In this document: positions 8,427 through 16,749 of the stretch, piece after piece
Layout of the letters: each line of letters opens with the position of its first letter
How positions within the stretch are numbered: position 1 is the first letter of the stretch
Source: Prolixibacteraceae bacterium
GTDB lineage: Bacteria; Bacteroidota; Bacteroidia; Bacteroidales; Prolixibacteraceae
Assembly: GCA_028683385.1 (NCBI GenBank)
Contig: JAQUIJ010000001.1
Span: forward strand, 186,001-250,000
DNA length: 64,000 nucleotides
Direction: 5' to 3'
Notes under the pieces: generated by a model
Databases searched by the model: none
Told to the model about the DNA's origin: nothing
The model's input: only the letters and a program-made list of their open reading frames with translations
Position numbers and translations under genes: made by a program

Positions 8427-8460
8427 AAAACTGATTTTGGTGTTGATTAAACTATCGGAA

Positions 8461-8468
8461 TAAAGGTA
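8461..8468 (-). promoter_or_regulatory. Possible -7 box for the mini-peptide/radical SAM transcript
   Basis: On the minus strand the sequence reads TACCTTTA, one mismatch from the Bacteroidota -7 consensus TAnnTTTG, with a TTG 22 bases upstream as a possible -33 element. It would give a leader of roughly 25-30 bases before the mini-peptide ATG. Weak match; geometry is the main support. Confidence 0.3.
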
Positions 8469-8557
8469 TTCAAAACGAACGAAACTTCATCAATTAAACT
8501 TCAACATAATGACTACCTTCAAACTTTCATTGAAAAAATTGCGATCCGGACGACTCC

Positions 8558-8577
8558 AGACGCAAGATCGTGCGTCT
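8558..8577. repeat. Small inverted repeat after the methyltransferase gene
   Basis: AGACGCA (8558-8564) and TGCGTCT (8571-8577) flank a 6-base loop, 8 bases beyond the stop of the ArsM-like gene on the minus strand. The motif resembles the dispersed 'GTAGAGACGCA...TGCGTCTCTAC' repeat type often seen between genes in Bacteroidota and may also weaken read-through into the mini-peptide gene. Confidence 0.45.
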
Positions 8578-8584
8578 CTACCAG

Positions 8585-9229
8585 TTACCCGCAACAGCTA
8601 AACTCGTCTTTTTCGGCGGTAATGGTAAAACTGGATACGTGTATTTTCCCTTTCGGATAAGGCTGACTCTCTTCCAATACTTTCACATAACGAAATCCGG
8701 CACCCTTGATAATATTCAGGTATTCTGAGCGGGTAACAGACCCAGCCCAGCATTCAGCTACAGCTTCAGGATCGTTGGCGTATTCTTCAGGAACAGGTTC
8801 GCTCGAATAAATATCGCTGATTACAAAGCGCCCGCCATTTTTTAGCAATCGGTAAATTTCTGCCCATACTTTGGCCTTATTGCTGACATGGTTAAGGGTG
8901 CAGTTCGAAATAATCAGGTGAGCAGTTTCATCTTCCAGCGGAATTTGCTCCAAATCTGCCTGAATAAATTTCACATTCTCAACGCCCATTTTAGCAGCAG
9001 TTGAAGTCGCCTTGCGGATCATCTCCTCCGTAACGTCAATCCCATAAACGAAGCCACCTTCTCCAACCTCTTCGGCCAGGCGCAAAACATCGGTTCCGCG
9101 CCCACTTCCCAAATCGATGCAAATCTCGTTCAATTTTGCATCACTTTTATCGACTGCTCCTCCACACGATAAGCAACAGGTATCGTTCGCCAGTGCAGTA
9201 TATCTTCCAGTTATTTCAATTGTATTCAT
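8585..9229 (-). CDS. ArsM-like SAM-dependent methyltransferase
   Basis: A 214-residue methyltransferase from the ATG at 9229 (MNTIEITG). An upstream in-frame ATG at 9262 would add 11 residues, but a strong -7 box (9249-9256) lies inside that extension, so the shorter start is preferred. Motif I is DLGSGRGTDVLRLA, the acidic residue is in GIDVTEEM, and motif IV is ISNCTLNH. The overall pattern follows arsenite methyltransferase (ArsM). Thiols are prominent: CCLSCGG near the N-terminus and a C-terminal FSCCG tail. Known ArsM proteins bind As(III) through conserved cysteines, so a metalloid or thiol substrate is plausible; methylation of the neighbouring peptide is an alternative. It is the first gene of a minus-strand set ending at 5011. 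Confidence 0.8.
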   Translation of the reverse strand: MNTIEITGRYTALANDTCCLSCGGAVDKSDAKLNEICIDLGSGRGTDVLRLAEEVGEGGFVYGIDVTEEMIRKATSTAAKMGVENVKFIQADLEQIPLEDETAHLIISNCTLNHVSNKAKVWAEIYRLLKNGGRFVISDIYSSEPVPEEYANDPEAVAECWAGSVTRSEYLNIIKGAGFRYVKVLEESQPYPKGKIHVSSFTITAEKDEFSCCG

Positions 9230-9248
9230 TGTACTCAAATTTGTGCGG

Positions 9249-9256
9249 CAAATATA
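9249..9256 (-). promoter_or_regulatory. Bacteroidota -7 promoter box upstream of the ArsM-like gene
   Basis: The minus strand reads TATATTTG, an exact match to TAnnTTTG, with a TTTTG about 15-16 bases upstream (9272-9276) as a possible -33 element. Predicted transcription start is near 9242, giving a leader of about 13 bases to the ATG at 9229 and ruling against the longer ORF start at 9262. Confidence 0.5.
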
Positions 9257-9651
9257 AAACAATAATCAGATCAAAACAACATATGTAGATTATTTGATAT
9301 GTTTCCAGATTAAGTAATAAAAATCTGCAGTGACATTTTGCTTCTTAATATACGGAAAACATTTTTAAAAACCAATACAAAATAATCCAAATTAGAGGGT
9401 AACCATCGCATCAATTTTGGGATCTATTTACTGAAAGCTAGCGCGTTACAAGCGTACTCCGCGAACAACAACACTTAAATTGTTGAAATAGAAGAGTTTA
9501 ATGTCTTTTATTTTGTATTGTTAATTGATCTTCCATAACACTGTTTCTGCGGTACCCAAAACCACAAACAGTGTCTGTCGCTCTCAAAAAACCAAAACTC
9601 AGGTAAGCATTTATTGAACGATTGCCCATAAGCAACAAATAATAAATTACC
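9257..9651. other. Divergent intergenic region before the eCIS operon
   Basis: About 395 bases between the divergent ArsM-like gene and the first injection-system gene. Apart from the ArsM promoter parts at its left end, I see only a weak plus-strand -7-like TTATTTTG at 9508-9515 (one mismatch) that could drive the eCIS operon with a leader of about 130 bases. A minus-strand ORF at 9498-9695 has no recognisable features and is not called. No operator or repeat is obvious. Confidence 0.4.
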
Positions 9652-10248
9652 ATGATATACGAAGCGCTACAGATTATCAGCGAACAATTGGACAATTACC
9701 TTTCTTCTCAAGGCCTGAGCAATCTGGTTAAACTTGAAAATATTGCCCTTCTGGATTCATCTTCAGAAAATGCAGCTAATGTGAATGGGAAAGTTGTTCT
9801 TACCCTTTTAAATCTGGAAGAAGATTCAACACAAAAAAACCTTCCCAATTTCAAGGTTAGAAATGGAGTAACCGAATATAAAAATCCTCCGGTTCACCTG
9901 AATCTTTTCCTGTTAATCAGCGCAAATTGCGACACCTACGACAAATCGCTTCGCTGTATTTCGAAAACCATCCAGTTTTTTCAAGGAAAAAAGGTATTTA
10001 CCTCAACCAATACGGTTTACAACCGCACGAACGTCGCTTTTGATGTCGTGGACCAATTCAGATTTAATCTGGAATTGTATACGCTCAGCCTTGAACAGCT
10101 AAACTATGTATGGGGAACTCTGGGCGGAAGGCAACTTCCTTCTGTCATATATAAGATTCAACTTATCGAAATTGAGCAAGACATTAAATTGGCCACATCA
10201 GGTGTAATTACGCATATCGGCGGGGACTTAAACGACATAAACCAATGA
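9652..10248 (+). CDS. eCIS cap-type protein, DUF4255 (Pvc16/Afp16-like)
   Basis: A 198-residue protein of the DUF4255 (Pvc16 N-terminal domain) family. Recognisable parts are the opening IYEALQIISEQLDNYL, a middle segment with HLNLFLLISANCDTYDKSLRCIS, and a hydrophobic-aromatic C-terminal half ending YKIQLIEIEQD. In Photorhabdus PVC and Serratia Afp, the homologue terminates the tube and sheath at the distal end. It is the first gene of the plus-strand operon and overlaps the next gene by 4 bases (10245-10248), indicating coupling. Subcellular role: assembly factor in the cytosol, then particle component. Confidence 0.85.
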   Translation: MIYEALQIISEQLDNYLSSQGLSNLVKLENIALLDSSSENAANVNGKVVLTLLNLEEDSTQKNLPNFKVRNGVTEYKNPPVHLNLFLLISANCDTYDKSLRCISKTIQFFQGKKVFTSTNTVYNRTNVAFDVVDQFRFNLELYTLSLEQLNYVWGTLGGRQLPSVIYKIQLIEIEQDIKLATSGVITHIGGDLNDINQ

Positions 10249-11120
10249 GCTTTTCCATTCAATATAAACCGCTTTATAAGGTGGATGTGCTTCACCTGTT
10301 TTTCCTGAACAACGGGCTGAAGACCTTTTTTTCGATGAATGCTGATGAAGCCACCAAACAATTGGAGGGCTACGACCTGAAATCACTTTTAAGCATCTCC
10401 CCTACTCTTGAAACTCAGCAAAAGTTAAAAGGACACCATTTGGTTTTCAGAACGCTGAATACCGGTTTTGTAGTCTGGGCAAAAGTGAGCAACGAAAACA
10501 ACACCGTACCATTTATTCCTCTTCCCGACGAGTTGAGTTTAACTTTTCTCATGCAGATCAACGATGCCTATTTCTACAACTATACGAACCTCGCTTTCAG
10601 CAACCTTGGCAAAACCAATTATTTTTCAAACCGAAGGCTATCGACCGAAAGTCCGGCATTTCCGCTGATCAACAAGTCGGGAGACCATTTTAACATCAAT
10701 GAAACTTTTGCCCTAACTCCTGAAAGTGCATCCGCTGAAATGAAAAACCTCAGTACCCCGGAAAAAGCCAACCTGTCTGGACTGATCCGCTTGTACATGA
10801 AAGCTGACAATACTTCGCTCAACATCGTAAATCCAGATGGAACAATTGCCAATCCGGCGAAAAATTTTGAACTGGTTTTTGACAACCGGAAAACAATTTG
10901 GCGATACATTTTCAGGAAAGACCCCAAGGTAAAAAACAAGGATGATGTTAAAATGGAAGGAGCCGACCCCACGATTCTGATTTCCAAATCGGAGCAGCCA
11001 CTCACTCAAAAAGGATTTATTTCAATTGAACTTGGAGGAAAAGATCTTCCCAATCCGGGCTCTCAGCAACTAAAACCTGATACTATCAATTCAAAATACT
11101 ATTCTGAAATATACATGTAA
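10245..11120 (+). CDS. eCIS-associated protein of unknown function, possible cap partner
   Basis: A 291-residue protein I cannot place in a named family. It has no signal peptide or membrane helix. The N-terminal 130 residues (opening MSFSIQYKPLYKVDVLHLFF) look like a folded beta-rich domain, followed by a linker with AEMKNLSTPEKANL and a C-terminal part with the motif RYIFRKDP. Its ATG overlaps the stop of the DUF4255 cap gene and it is followed 18 bases later by the sheath, so a role at the cap or tube end is a reasonable guess. The structure of the Algoriphagus AlgoCIS showed a cap adaptor that simpler systems lack; this could be an equivalent (inference only). Confidence 0.65.
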   Translation: MSFSIQYKPLYKVDVLHLFFLNNGLKTFFSMNADEATKQLEGYDLKSLLSISPTLETQQKLKGHHLVFRTLNTGFVVWAKVSNENNTVPFIPLPDELSLTFLMQINDAYFYNYTNLAFSNLGKTNYFSNRRLSTESPAFPLINKSGDHFNINETFALTPESASAEMKNLSTPEKANLSGLIRLYMKADNTSLNIVNPDGTIANPAKNFELVFDNRKTIWRYIFRKDPKVKNKDDVKMEGADPTILISKSEQPLTQKGFISIELGGKDLPNPGSQQLKPDTINSKYYSEIYM

Positions 11121-11138
11121 AACTAAAAACACAAGATT

Positions 11139-13229
11139 ATGGCAACAGCTTACAAGACACCGGGTGTTTACGTCGAGGAAATCGCAAAATTCCCCCCTTC
11201 CGTAGCACAAGTTGAGACTGCTATACCTGCTTTTATTGGTTATACCGAAAAGGCAACCAATAAGATCAAGGGAGACCTAAAAGGCGTCCCGACACGGATT
11301 ACGTCCATGTTGGAATACGAAACATGGTTTGGTTTTGCCAAGCCCGAAAAAACGATAAGCGTTACGATCAACGACACATTGGTGAACGGAACCACCAACC
11401 GCGCCATTGTGGTCGATCAGCCGTCGGCACGTGAGCCTTTCCTGATGTATTATTCCATGCAAATGTACTTTGCCAACGGAGGCGGGCCTTGCTACATTGT
11501 TTCAGTTGGCCGCTACGGTTCTGATCTTGACGCTGCTGATACACCGGTTACCTCAATCAACAATTTCGACGATTTCAAAAAAGGACTTACCGCAGTTGAA
11601 AAAGTGGACGAAGTGACCTTGATTGTTTTTCCGGATGCCACTGCCTTGTCAACGGCTTCGGAGTTTTACGGATTATACAATGATGCGCTGAACCAATGTG
11701 CCAAACTGCAGGACCGGTTCACCATTATCGATACGTTGAGTTACGATTCAACGAGTCCGACAGATACAAATATTGAAGATCTGAGAAACTTCGTTCTTTC
11801 CGATAAAGACATCATAAAATATGGTGCGGCTTACTATCCATTCCTGAACACCATTCTCGATTACCAGTATAATCCGAAAGAAATTACCATTGAACATTAT
11901 TCGTACAGCGCGGACGCCTACGAAACCATCAAGAAAAATCTGGAAGCCATTGAAAACCTGGGAACCGGAATGCCTGCCACGGTGAAAAAACTGGTCGATC
12001 TCACAACCACACCTGGAAATATTGCCGGTGACGTCAGTAATGTGCTGTTTAAAATGTACGACAGCGCCGCCGGATTCGACCTCGGAGGTGTTTTTGCAAC
12101 CGATGATGCCAAGAAAACAGCTTTTCTCGGGTTGGTTGAAACATTGCTTGCATCTCTGGATAAACTGGCCGACTTTAAAGCCAAGCTAAATGCCGAAGCA
12201 AACGCAGCAGCTACGACTATTCAGGATGAAAATCCGGTAATCGCAACCAGTATCAATGCCGCTCTGGCCATCTTCAATGCCGATTTTACGGGCGCTGGAA
12301 AAATTGATGAAGTAACCGCCAACCTGCACGATTTGTATTCCAAAATGCAGGCTGCCAATACCGACGTCAAGGTTAAAAATCTCCTGAATGTGAATGCCGT
12401 AAACTTCGATGCAGAACTGAAGAAGCTTGAAACCTACACTCCGCTGAATACACAGGCCGGAATTGTTTCTACTGTTGATGCGTTTGCAAACGTTGGCGCC
12501 AACTTAACTGCCGTTGGTATTGAAATTAAGAAAGTCGAAGGCAAAGACAAAAACAACGGTGCGCTGAACGGACGAAATTTGAGTGATGTGGCCGCCGTCG
12601 ATAATTCTACCTACAACAAAATATTAACTGCAATCGGAAATCTTCCGCTTGAGTTGCCACCTAGTTCGGCAATTGCCGGAGTTTATGCGAGGGTCGATAA
12701 AGACAGAGGTGTGTGGAAAGCTCCGGCAAATGTCGGACTGAACTATGTGACCAACCTTTCAGTAAAAATTACCAACGAAAGCCAGGAAAGCCTGAATGTG
12801 GATACCACCGCCGGAAAGTCGATCAATGCCATTCGGGCATTTACCGGCAAGGGAATTCTGGTCTGGGGTGCTCGTACTCTCGCCGGAAACGACAACGAAT
12901 GGCGATATGTTCCGGTTCGCAGGTTCTTTAATATGGTAGAAGAATCGGTAAAAAAAGCGACCTCCCAGTTTGTGTTCGAACCAAACGATGCCAATACCTG
13001 GGTGAAAGTGCGGGCTATGATTGAAAATTTCCTGATCCTTCAGTGGAGAGCTGGAGCATTGGCAGGCGCCAAACCCGAACAGGCATTCTATGTCAGGGTT
13101 GGATTAGGCCAAACCATGACCGCCGAAGACATCCTCAACGGATACATGCACATCGAAATCGGAATGGCAGTTGTTCGTCCGGCTGAATTCATTGTGCTGA
13201 AGTTCTCACATAAATTACAGGAAGCATAA
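11139..13229 (+). CDS. Contractile sheath protein with large insertion
   Basis: A 696-residue tail sheath protein. The N-terminal YKTPGVYVEEI and the C-terminal core (PPSSAIAGVYARVD at 507-520, RGVWKAPANVG, then FNMVEESVKKA) are canonical for phage, T6SS-like and eCIS sheaths. Between AAYYPFL (230-236) and PPSSA (507) canonical sheaths have a short link; here about 260 residues are inserted, rich in Ala/Lys/Asp and probably helical. The insertion should face the particle surface. It is the only sheath gene in the locus, unlike PVC and Afp which have three. Contraction of the sheath drives tube expulsion. Confidence 0.95.
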   Translation: MATAYKTPGVYVEEIAKFPPSVAQVETAIPAFIGYTEKATNKIKGDLKGVPTRITSMLEYETWFGFAKPEKTISVTINDTLVNGTTNRAIVVDQPSAREPFLMYYSMQMYFANGGGPCYIVSVGRYGSDLDAADTPVTSINNFDDFKKGLTAVEKVDEVTLIVFPDATALSTASEFYGLYNDALNQCAKLQDRFTIIDTLSYDSTSPTDTNIEDLRNFVLSDKDIIKYGAAYYPFLNTILDYQYNPKEITIEHYSYSADAYETIKKNLEAIENLGTGMPATVKKLVDLTTTPGNIAGDVSNVLFKMYDSAAGFDLGGVFATDDAKKTAFLGLVETLLASLDKLADFKAKLNAEANAAATTIQDENPVIATSINAALAIFNADFTGAGKIDEVTANLHDLYSKMQAANTDVKVKNLLNVNAVNFDAELKKLETYTPLNTQAGIVSTVDAFANVGANLTAVGIEIKKVEGKDKNNGALNGRNLSDVAAVDNSTYNKILTAIGNLPLELPPSSAIAGVYARVDKDRGVWKAPANVGLNYVTNLSVKITNESQESLNVDTTAGKSINAIRAFTGKGILVWGARTLAGNDNEWRYVPVRRFFNMVEESVKKATSQFVFEPNDANTWVKVRAMIENFLILQWRAGALAGAKPEQAFYVRVGLGQTMTAEDILNGYMHIEIGMAVVRPAEFIVLKFSHKLQEA

Positions 13230-13256
13230 TCAGTATAAATCTTAAAAAATATAATC

Positions 13257-13691
13257 ATGGCTACAAATTACCCATTGGTCAAGTTCCATTTTCAGGTTGA
13301 ATGGGGTGGAACAAAAATAGGATTTACCGAGGTTTCCGGATTGGATGTGGAAACTGAAATCGTTGAATACCGCGACGGAGCAAGTCCGGAGTATTCGAAA
13401 ATAAAAATGCCGGGCATGCAGAAATTCAGCAACATTACGCTGAAACGCGGCACATTCAAGAGTGACAATGAATATTTCAAATGGTGGAATACTGTTAAAC
13501 TCAACACCATCGAGCGCCGCGACATTACCATCAGTCTGCTCAACGAAGAGCATGCACCGGTGATTACCTGGAAGGTTAAAAATGCCTGGCCAAGCAAGGT
13601 CCAGTCCACCGACCTGAAAGCTGAAGGCAACGAAGTGGCAATCGAATCGATGGAAATTGTGCACGAAGGCTTAACCATTCAAAATGAATAA
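13257..13691 (+). CDS. Inner tube protein (gp19/Pvc1-like)
   Basis: A 144-residue tail tube protein of the T4 gp19/Hcp superfamily. The usual pattern is present: NYPLVKFHFQVEW at the start, GFTEVSGLDVETEIVEYR, KFSNITLKRGTF and a C-terminal IESMEIVHEGL. It should form the hexameric rings of the tube. It lies 27 bases after the sheath and 2 bases before a second, divergent tube gene, the standard eCIS order. The good separation in sequence between the two suggests one bulk tube protein and one initiator at the baseplate. Confidence 0.93.
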   Translation: MATNYPLVKFHFQVEWGGTKIGFTEVSGLDVETEIVEYRDGASPEYSKIKMPGMQKFSNITLKRGTFKSDNEYFKWWNTVKLNTIERRDITISLLNEEHAPVITWKVKNAWPSKVQSTDLKAEGNEVAIESMEIVHEGLTIQNE

Positions 13692-13693
13692 CG

Positions 13694-14125
13694 ATGAGCA
13701 ATTACTATCCTCCTTTGGGATTTCACTTTAAAGTTGAATTTGACAATCTGAGCGGTGAATACCAGTTTCAGTCGGTAACGGGCTTAAGCGTTGAGCTCGA
13801 AACTGAGCAAATTGCCGAAGGAGGAGAAAATCGGTTCAAGCACAAATTACCTGTTTCAACCCGCTATCCGAACCTGGTTTTAAAACGCGGAATCAGGGTT
13901 GATTCGGCACTGACCAAATGGTGCCGGGAGGCTCTCGAAGATTTCGACATCAAGCCAACCAACATCACCATCAGTCTGCTGAACGAGGATCACGAGCCGC
14001 TGATGACCTGGAATGTGGTACACGCCTACCCGATTAAATGGTCGGTTTCAGAGTTTAATGCCGAGAAAAGTCAACTGGCAATAGAATCGATTGAACTAGC
14101 TTACAACTATTATAACATTCAGTAA
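13694..14125 (+). CDS. Second tube protein (tube initiator-like, gp19 family)
   Basis: A 143-residue paralogue of the preceding tube protein, with the same architecture: NYYPPLGFHFKVEF, QSVTGLSVELETEQ, NLVLKRGI and AIESIELAYN. Differences from the first copy are concentrated in loops. In PVC, Afp and AlgoCIS, one gp19-like paralogue (Pvc5/Afp5-like) connects tube to baseplate. Start is 2 bases after the previous stop and the mini-gene for DUF5908 follows 1 base after its own stop. Confidence 0.9.
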   Translation: MSNYYPPLGFHFKVEFDNLSGEYQFQSVTGLSVELETEQIAEGGENRFKHKLPVSTRYPNLVLKRGIRVDSALTKWCREALEDFDIKPTNITISLLNEDHEPLMTWNVVHAYPIKWSVSEFNAEKSQLAIESIELAYNYYNIQ

Positions 14126-14126
14126 T

Positions 14127-14285
14127 ATGCCTGTCGAGATCAAAGAATTGATTGTCAAAATTACGGTGTCCGACAAACCGCAATCTTCCAGTTCTGAAAC
14201 AAATAGTCAGGAAGGGAAAGAAGTAATCATCGCGGCTTGCGTGGAACAGGTTCTGGAAATTTTATCGAAAAAACAGGAACGGTAA
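14127..14285 (+). CDS. DUF5908-like eCIS mini-protein
   Basis: A 52-residue ORF that starts MPVEIKELIVKITVSD and ends LEILSKKQER. The opening M-P-V/I-E-I-K/R-E-L is the hallmark of DUF5908, small proteins found in eCIS loci of Bacteroidota and others at the same place (Pvc6/Afp6 position). It fills exactly the space between the second tube gene (stop ends 14125) and the LysM adaptor (start 14287), with 1-base gaps on both sides, which is strong context support. Its molecular role is not known; it is probably a small tube or baseplate assembly factor. Confidence 0.8.
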   Translation: MPVEIKELIVKITVSDKPQSSSSETNSQEGKEVIIAACVEQVLEILSKKQER

Positions 14286-14286
14286 T

Positions 14287-15003
14287 ATGAGCGGCGAACT
14301 GATTAAACTTAGGATAAAAGCCTATAAGGATGCGCAATTTTCGGATGAAGTTGCCGACGGTGAATTCAAATCGTTGCTGAACCCTGAAAAATATTCATTC
14401 AAATACAAAATTGAATCGAACGATAATCAGGCGTCAGGAACAAGCAGGTCTGCACCAAAATTCAATAAGATTCTGCCTGAAGACCTGAACCTTGAATTTG
14501 TGTTCGACCGCACCGGAGTGATTACCGATTACAGTGCGCCCGGGGCTTCAGCCGATAATACATTCAGGGACGAAGGCGGCGGAATCATCGATGACATCGA
14601 CAAATTCAAAAAAGTAGTTTTCGACTACAACGGCGACGAGCATAAGCCTAATTACCTTGTCATTTCGTGGGGAACGCTCCTTTTTAAAGGAACACTCACC
14701 GAAATGGATATCACGTACAAGCTTTTCAAGTCTGACGGAACTCCGTTGCGTGCAACGGCCAATGCCAAGTTCAAGGGATTTGTGGAAGAAAATCTTCGGG
14801 TTGCGCTGGAAAACAACAGTTCTCCTGATTTAACGCACATCCGGACGGTGAAAGAAGGCGACAAACTGCCGCTGATGACGTTCCGAATTTACGGCGATTC
14901 GAGGTATTACCTTGAAGTTGCAAAGGTCAACAACATTACCAATTTCAGAAAGTTAACGGTGGGTCAGAAAATTTTCTTTCCGCCCATCCAAAAAACATCG
15001 TAG
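14287..15003 (+). CDS. eCIS baseplate adaptor with LysM-like domain (Pvc7/Afp7-like)
   Basis: A 238-residue protein. The N-terminal about 170 residues form the CIS tube-adaptor domain (LKIKAYKD-type opening, LNPEKYSFKYKIES, then LNLEFVFDRTG, a frequent pattern in gp53/T4-like hub adaptors). The C-terminal about 55 residues form a LysM-like fold (HIRTVKEGDKLPLMTFRIYG then ITNFRKLTVGQKIFFPP). In the family this protein links the tube to the VgrG-like hub. It is followed 3 bases later by the hub gene. Confidence 0.88.
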   Translation: MSGELIKLRIKAYKDAQFSDEVADGEFKSLLNPEKYSFKYKIESNDNQASGTSRSAPKFNKILPEDLNLEFVFDRTGVITDYSAPGASADNTFRDEGGGIIDDIDKFKKVVFDYNGDEHKPNYLVISWGTLLFKGTLTEMDITYKLFKSDGTPLRATANAKFKGFVEENLRVALENNSSPDLTHIRTVKEGDKLPLMTFRIYGDSRYYLEVAKVNNITNFRKLTVGQKIFFPPIQKTS

Positions 15004-15006
15004 CTC

Positions 15007-16749
15007 ATGCCTCAACGAGTAATACAGACCTCGCGGTCGTCGGATTTGGTAACCCAAAAGATTTTGGTCGGTGGTTCCGAACTTTCGCGCGCTTATTCAG
15101 TCATGAATATCGTGGTGGAAAAGGAAATCAACCGCATACCAACGGCGCGAATCATATTGCTCGATGGCAACCCTTCGTCACAGGAGTTTGAACTCAGTAA
15201 TCAGGATTTATTTTTACCCGGAAAGGAAATCGAAATCAAGGCCGGTTACCATTCCGACGAGGAAACAATTTTTAAAGGCATTGTAATTAAGCACAGCCTG
15301 AAAATCAGGACTAGTCAATCGTTCCTGATTGTGGAGTGCAAGGACAAAGCCGTTAAAATGACCATTGGCCGGAAAAGCAAATATTTCTACGACAGCAAAG
15401 ACAGTGATATTCTGGGCGAAATCATTGGAACGTATGGTTTGCAAAATGATGTTGAAGCGACTACGGTGCAGCAAAAAGAGTTGGTTCAGTACAACGTTTC
15501 CGACTGGGATTTTTGTGTAACCCGGGCACAAGCCAACGGAAAAGTTTTGGTGGTTGACGATGGAAAAATTTCTGTAAAAAAACCGGATGCCAGTCAGGCC
15601 GAAGTGGAAACCGTTTCGTTTGGTGCCACCATGCTCGATTTCGATGCCGAGATGGATGCCCGTAATCAGTTTCAGAAAGTGACTTCGTATGGCTGGAATG
15701 CGGCTGATCAGGAATTGCTGCAAATGGAAGCCAACGATCCGTCCGTCAATCTCAATGGGAATGTTTCCTACAACGATCTGGCTTCAGTCATTGGCCTTTC
15801 GAACCTCGAACTGAAAAACGGCGGTTCCACTCCTGATGTTGCTTTACAGGCCTGGGCCGATGCCAAAGCGCTTTTCAACCAGTTCTCGAAAACGCTCGGA
15901 CGAGTCAAATTTCAGGGTATACCGGCAGTAAAACCAAACACTACTCTGAAGCTTGAAGGAGTTGGCGACCGGTTTAACGGCAAAGTATATGTCTCAGCCA
16001 TTCGCCATCAGGTAACCGAAGGCGACTGGACCGTTGATGCACAATTTGGAATCGACCCGAACTGGTTCTCCGAAACGGTTGAAATCAATGATGCTCCGGC
16101 GGCCGGGTTGCTGGCTGCCGTGCAAGGCCTGCAAATTGGCGTTGTGACGCAGCTTGAAAATGATCCGGACGGTGAAAACCGGATTTTGGTTCGCATGCCT
16201 ATCATTTCGGGCGATGAACAGGGAATCTGGGCCAGAGTGTCCACCCTCGATGCCGGCAAAGAACGCGGTTCATTTTTCCTTCCTGAAATTGGTGATGAGG
16301 TGATCGTCGGATTCATCAATGGCGATCCGGATCATCCGGTGGTTTTGGGAATGATGAACAGCAGCGCCAAAGCTGCCCCGTTAACCGCCGCCGATGCCAA
16401 CAACGAAAAGGGTTTCACCACCAGAAGCAAGATGAAATTTATTTTCAACGACGATAAAAAGTCTGTCATTCTGGAAACTCCTGCAGGTAAAAAAATTACA
16501 GTGGACGAAAATGCAGGAATCATTCAGATTGAAGACGAAAACTCGAACAAGATGACTATGGATTCCGGAGGAATAAAGATTGAGAGCCAAGGCGATATTT
16601 CAATAAAAGCCACCGGCGATGTAAAAATTGAAGGCACCAATGTGACGGTTTCAGCCAATGCACAATTGAAAGCATCCGGAAGCGGCGGCGCCGAATTATC
16701 AACCAGCGCCATTGCCAAAATACAGGGCTCAATGGTGCAGATAAATTGA
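15007..16749 (+). CDS. VgrG-like hub/spike protein (Pvc8/Afp8-like)
   Basis: A 580-residue fused gp27-gp5-type protein. Residues 1-about 370 form the hub (gp27-like; RAYSVMNIVVEKEINRIPTA, later GRVKFQGIPAVKPNTTLKLEG). Residues about 376-450 form the OB-fold typical of VgrG (GVVTQLENDPDGENRILVRM, EIGDEVIVGFINGDPDHPVV). The rest is a repetitive beta-helix spike with short imperfect repeats (DISIKATGDVKIEGTNVTV). There is no extra C-terminal effector domain. The PAAR tip gene follows after a 144-base non-coding spacer. Confidence 0.93.
   Translation: MPQRVIQTSRSSDLVTQKILVGGSELSRAYSVMNIVVEKEINRIPTARIILLDGNPSSQEFELSNQDLFLPGKEIEIKAGYHSDEETIFKGIVIKHSLKIRTSQSFLIVECKDKAVKMTIGRKSKYFYDSKDSDILGEIIGTYGLQNDVEATTVQQKELVQYNVSDWDFCVTRAQANGKVLVVDDGKISVKKPDASQAEVETVSFGATMLDFDAEMDARNQFQKVTSYGWNAADQELLQMEANDPSVNLNGNVSYNDLASVIGLSNLELKNGGSTPDVALQAWADAKALFNQFSKTLGRVKFQGIPAVKPNTTLKLEGVGDRFNGKVYVSAIRHQVTEGDWTVDAQFGIDPNWFSETVEINDAPAAGLLAAVQGLQIGVVTQLENDPDGENRILVRMPIISGDEQGIWARVSTLDAGKERGSFFLPEIGDEVIVGFINGDPDHPVVLGMMNSSAKAAPLTAADANNEKGFTTRSKMKFIFNDDKKSVILETPAGKKITVDENAGIIQIEDENSNKMTMDSGGIKIESQGDISIKATGDVKIEGTNVTVSANAQLKASGSGGAELSTSAIAKIQGSMVQIN

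Noticed and set aside
9498-9695. Minus-strand ORF of 65 codons upstream of the eCIS operon
   Set aside because: It overlaps the start of the DUF4255 gene on the other strand and its translation has no protein-like pattern.
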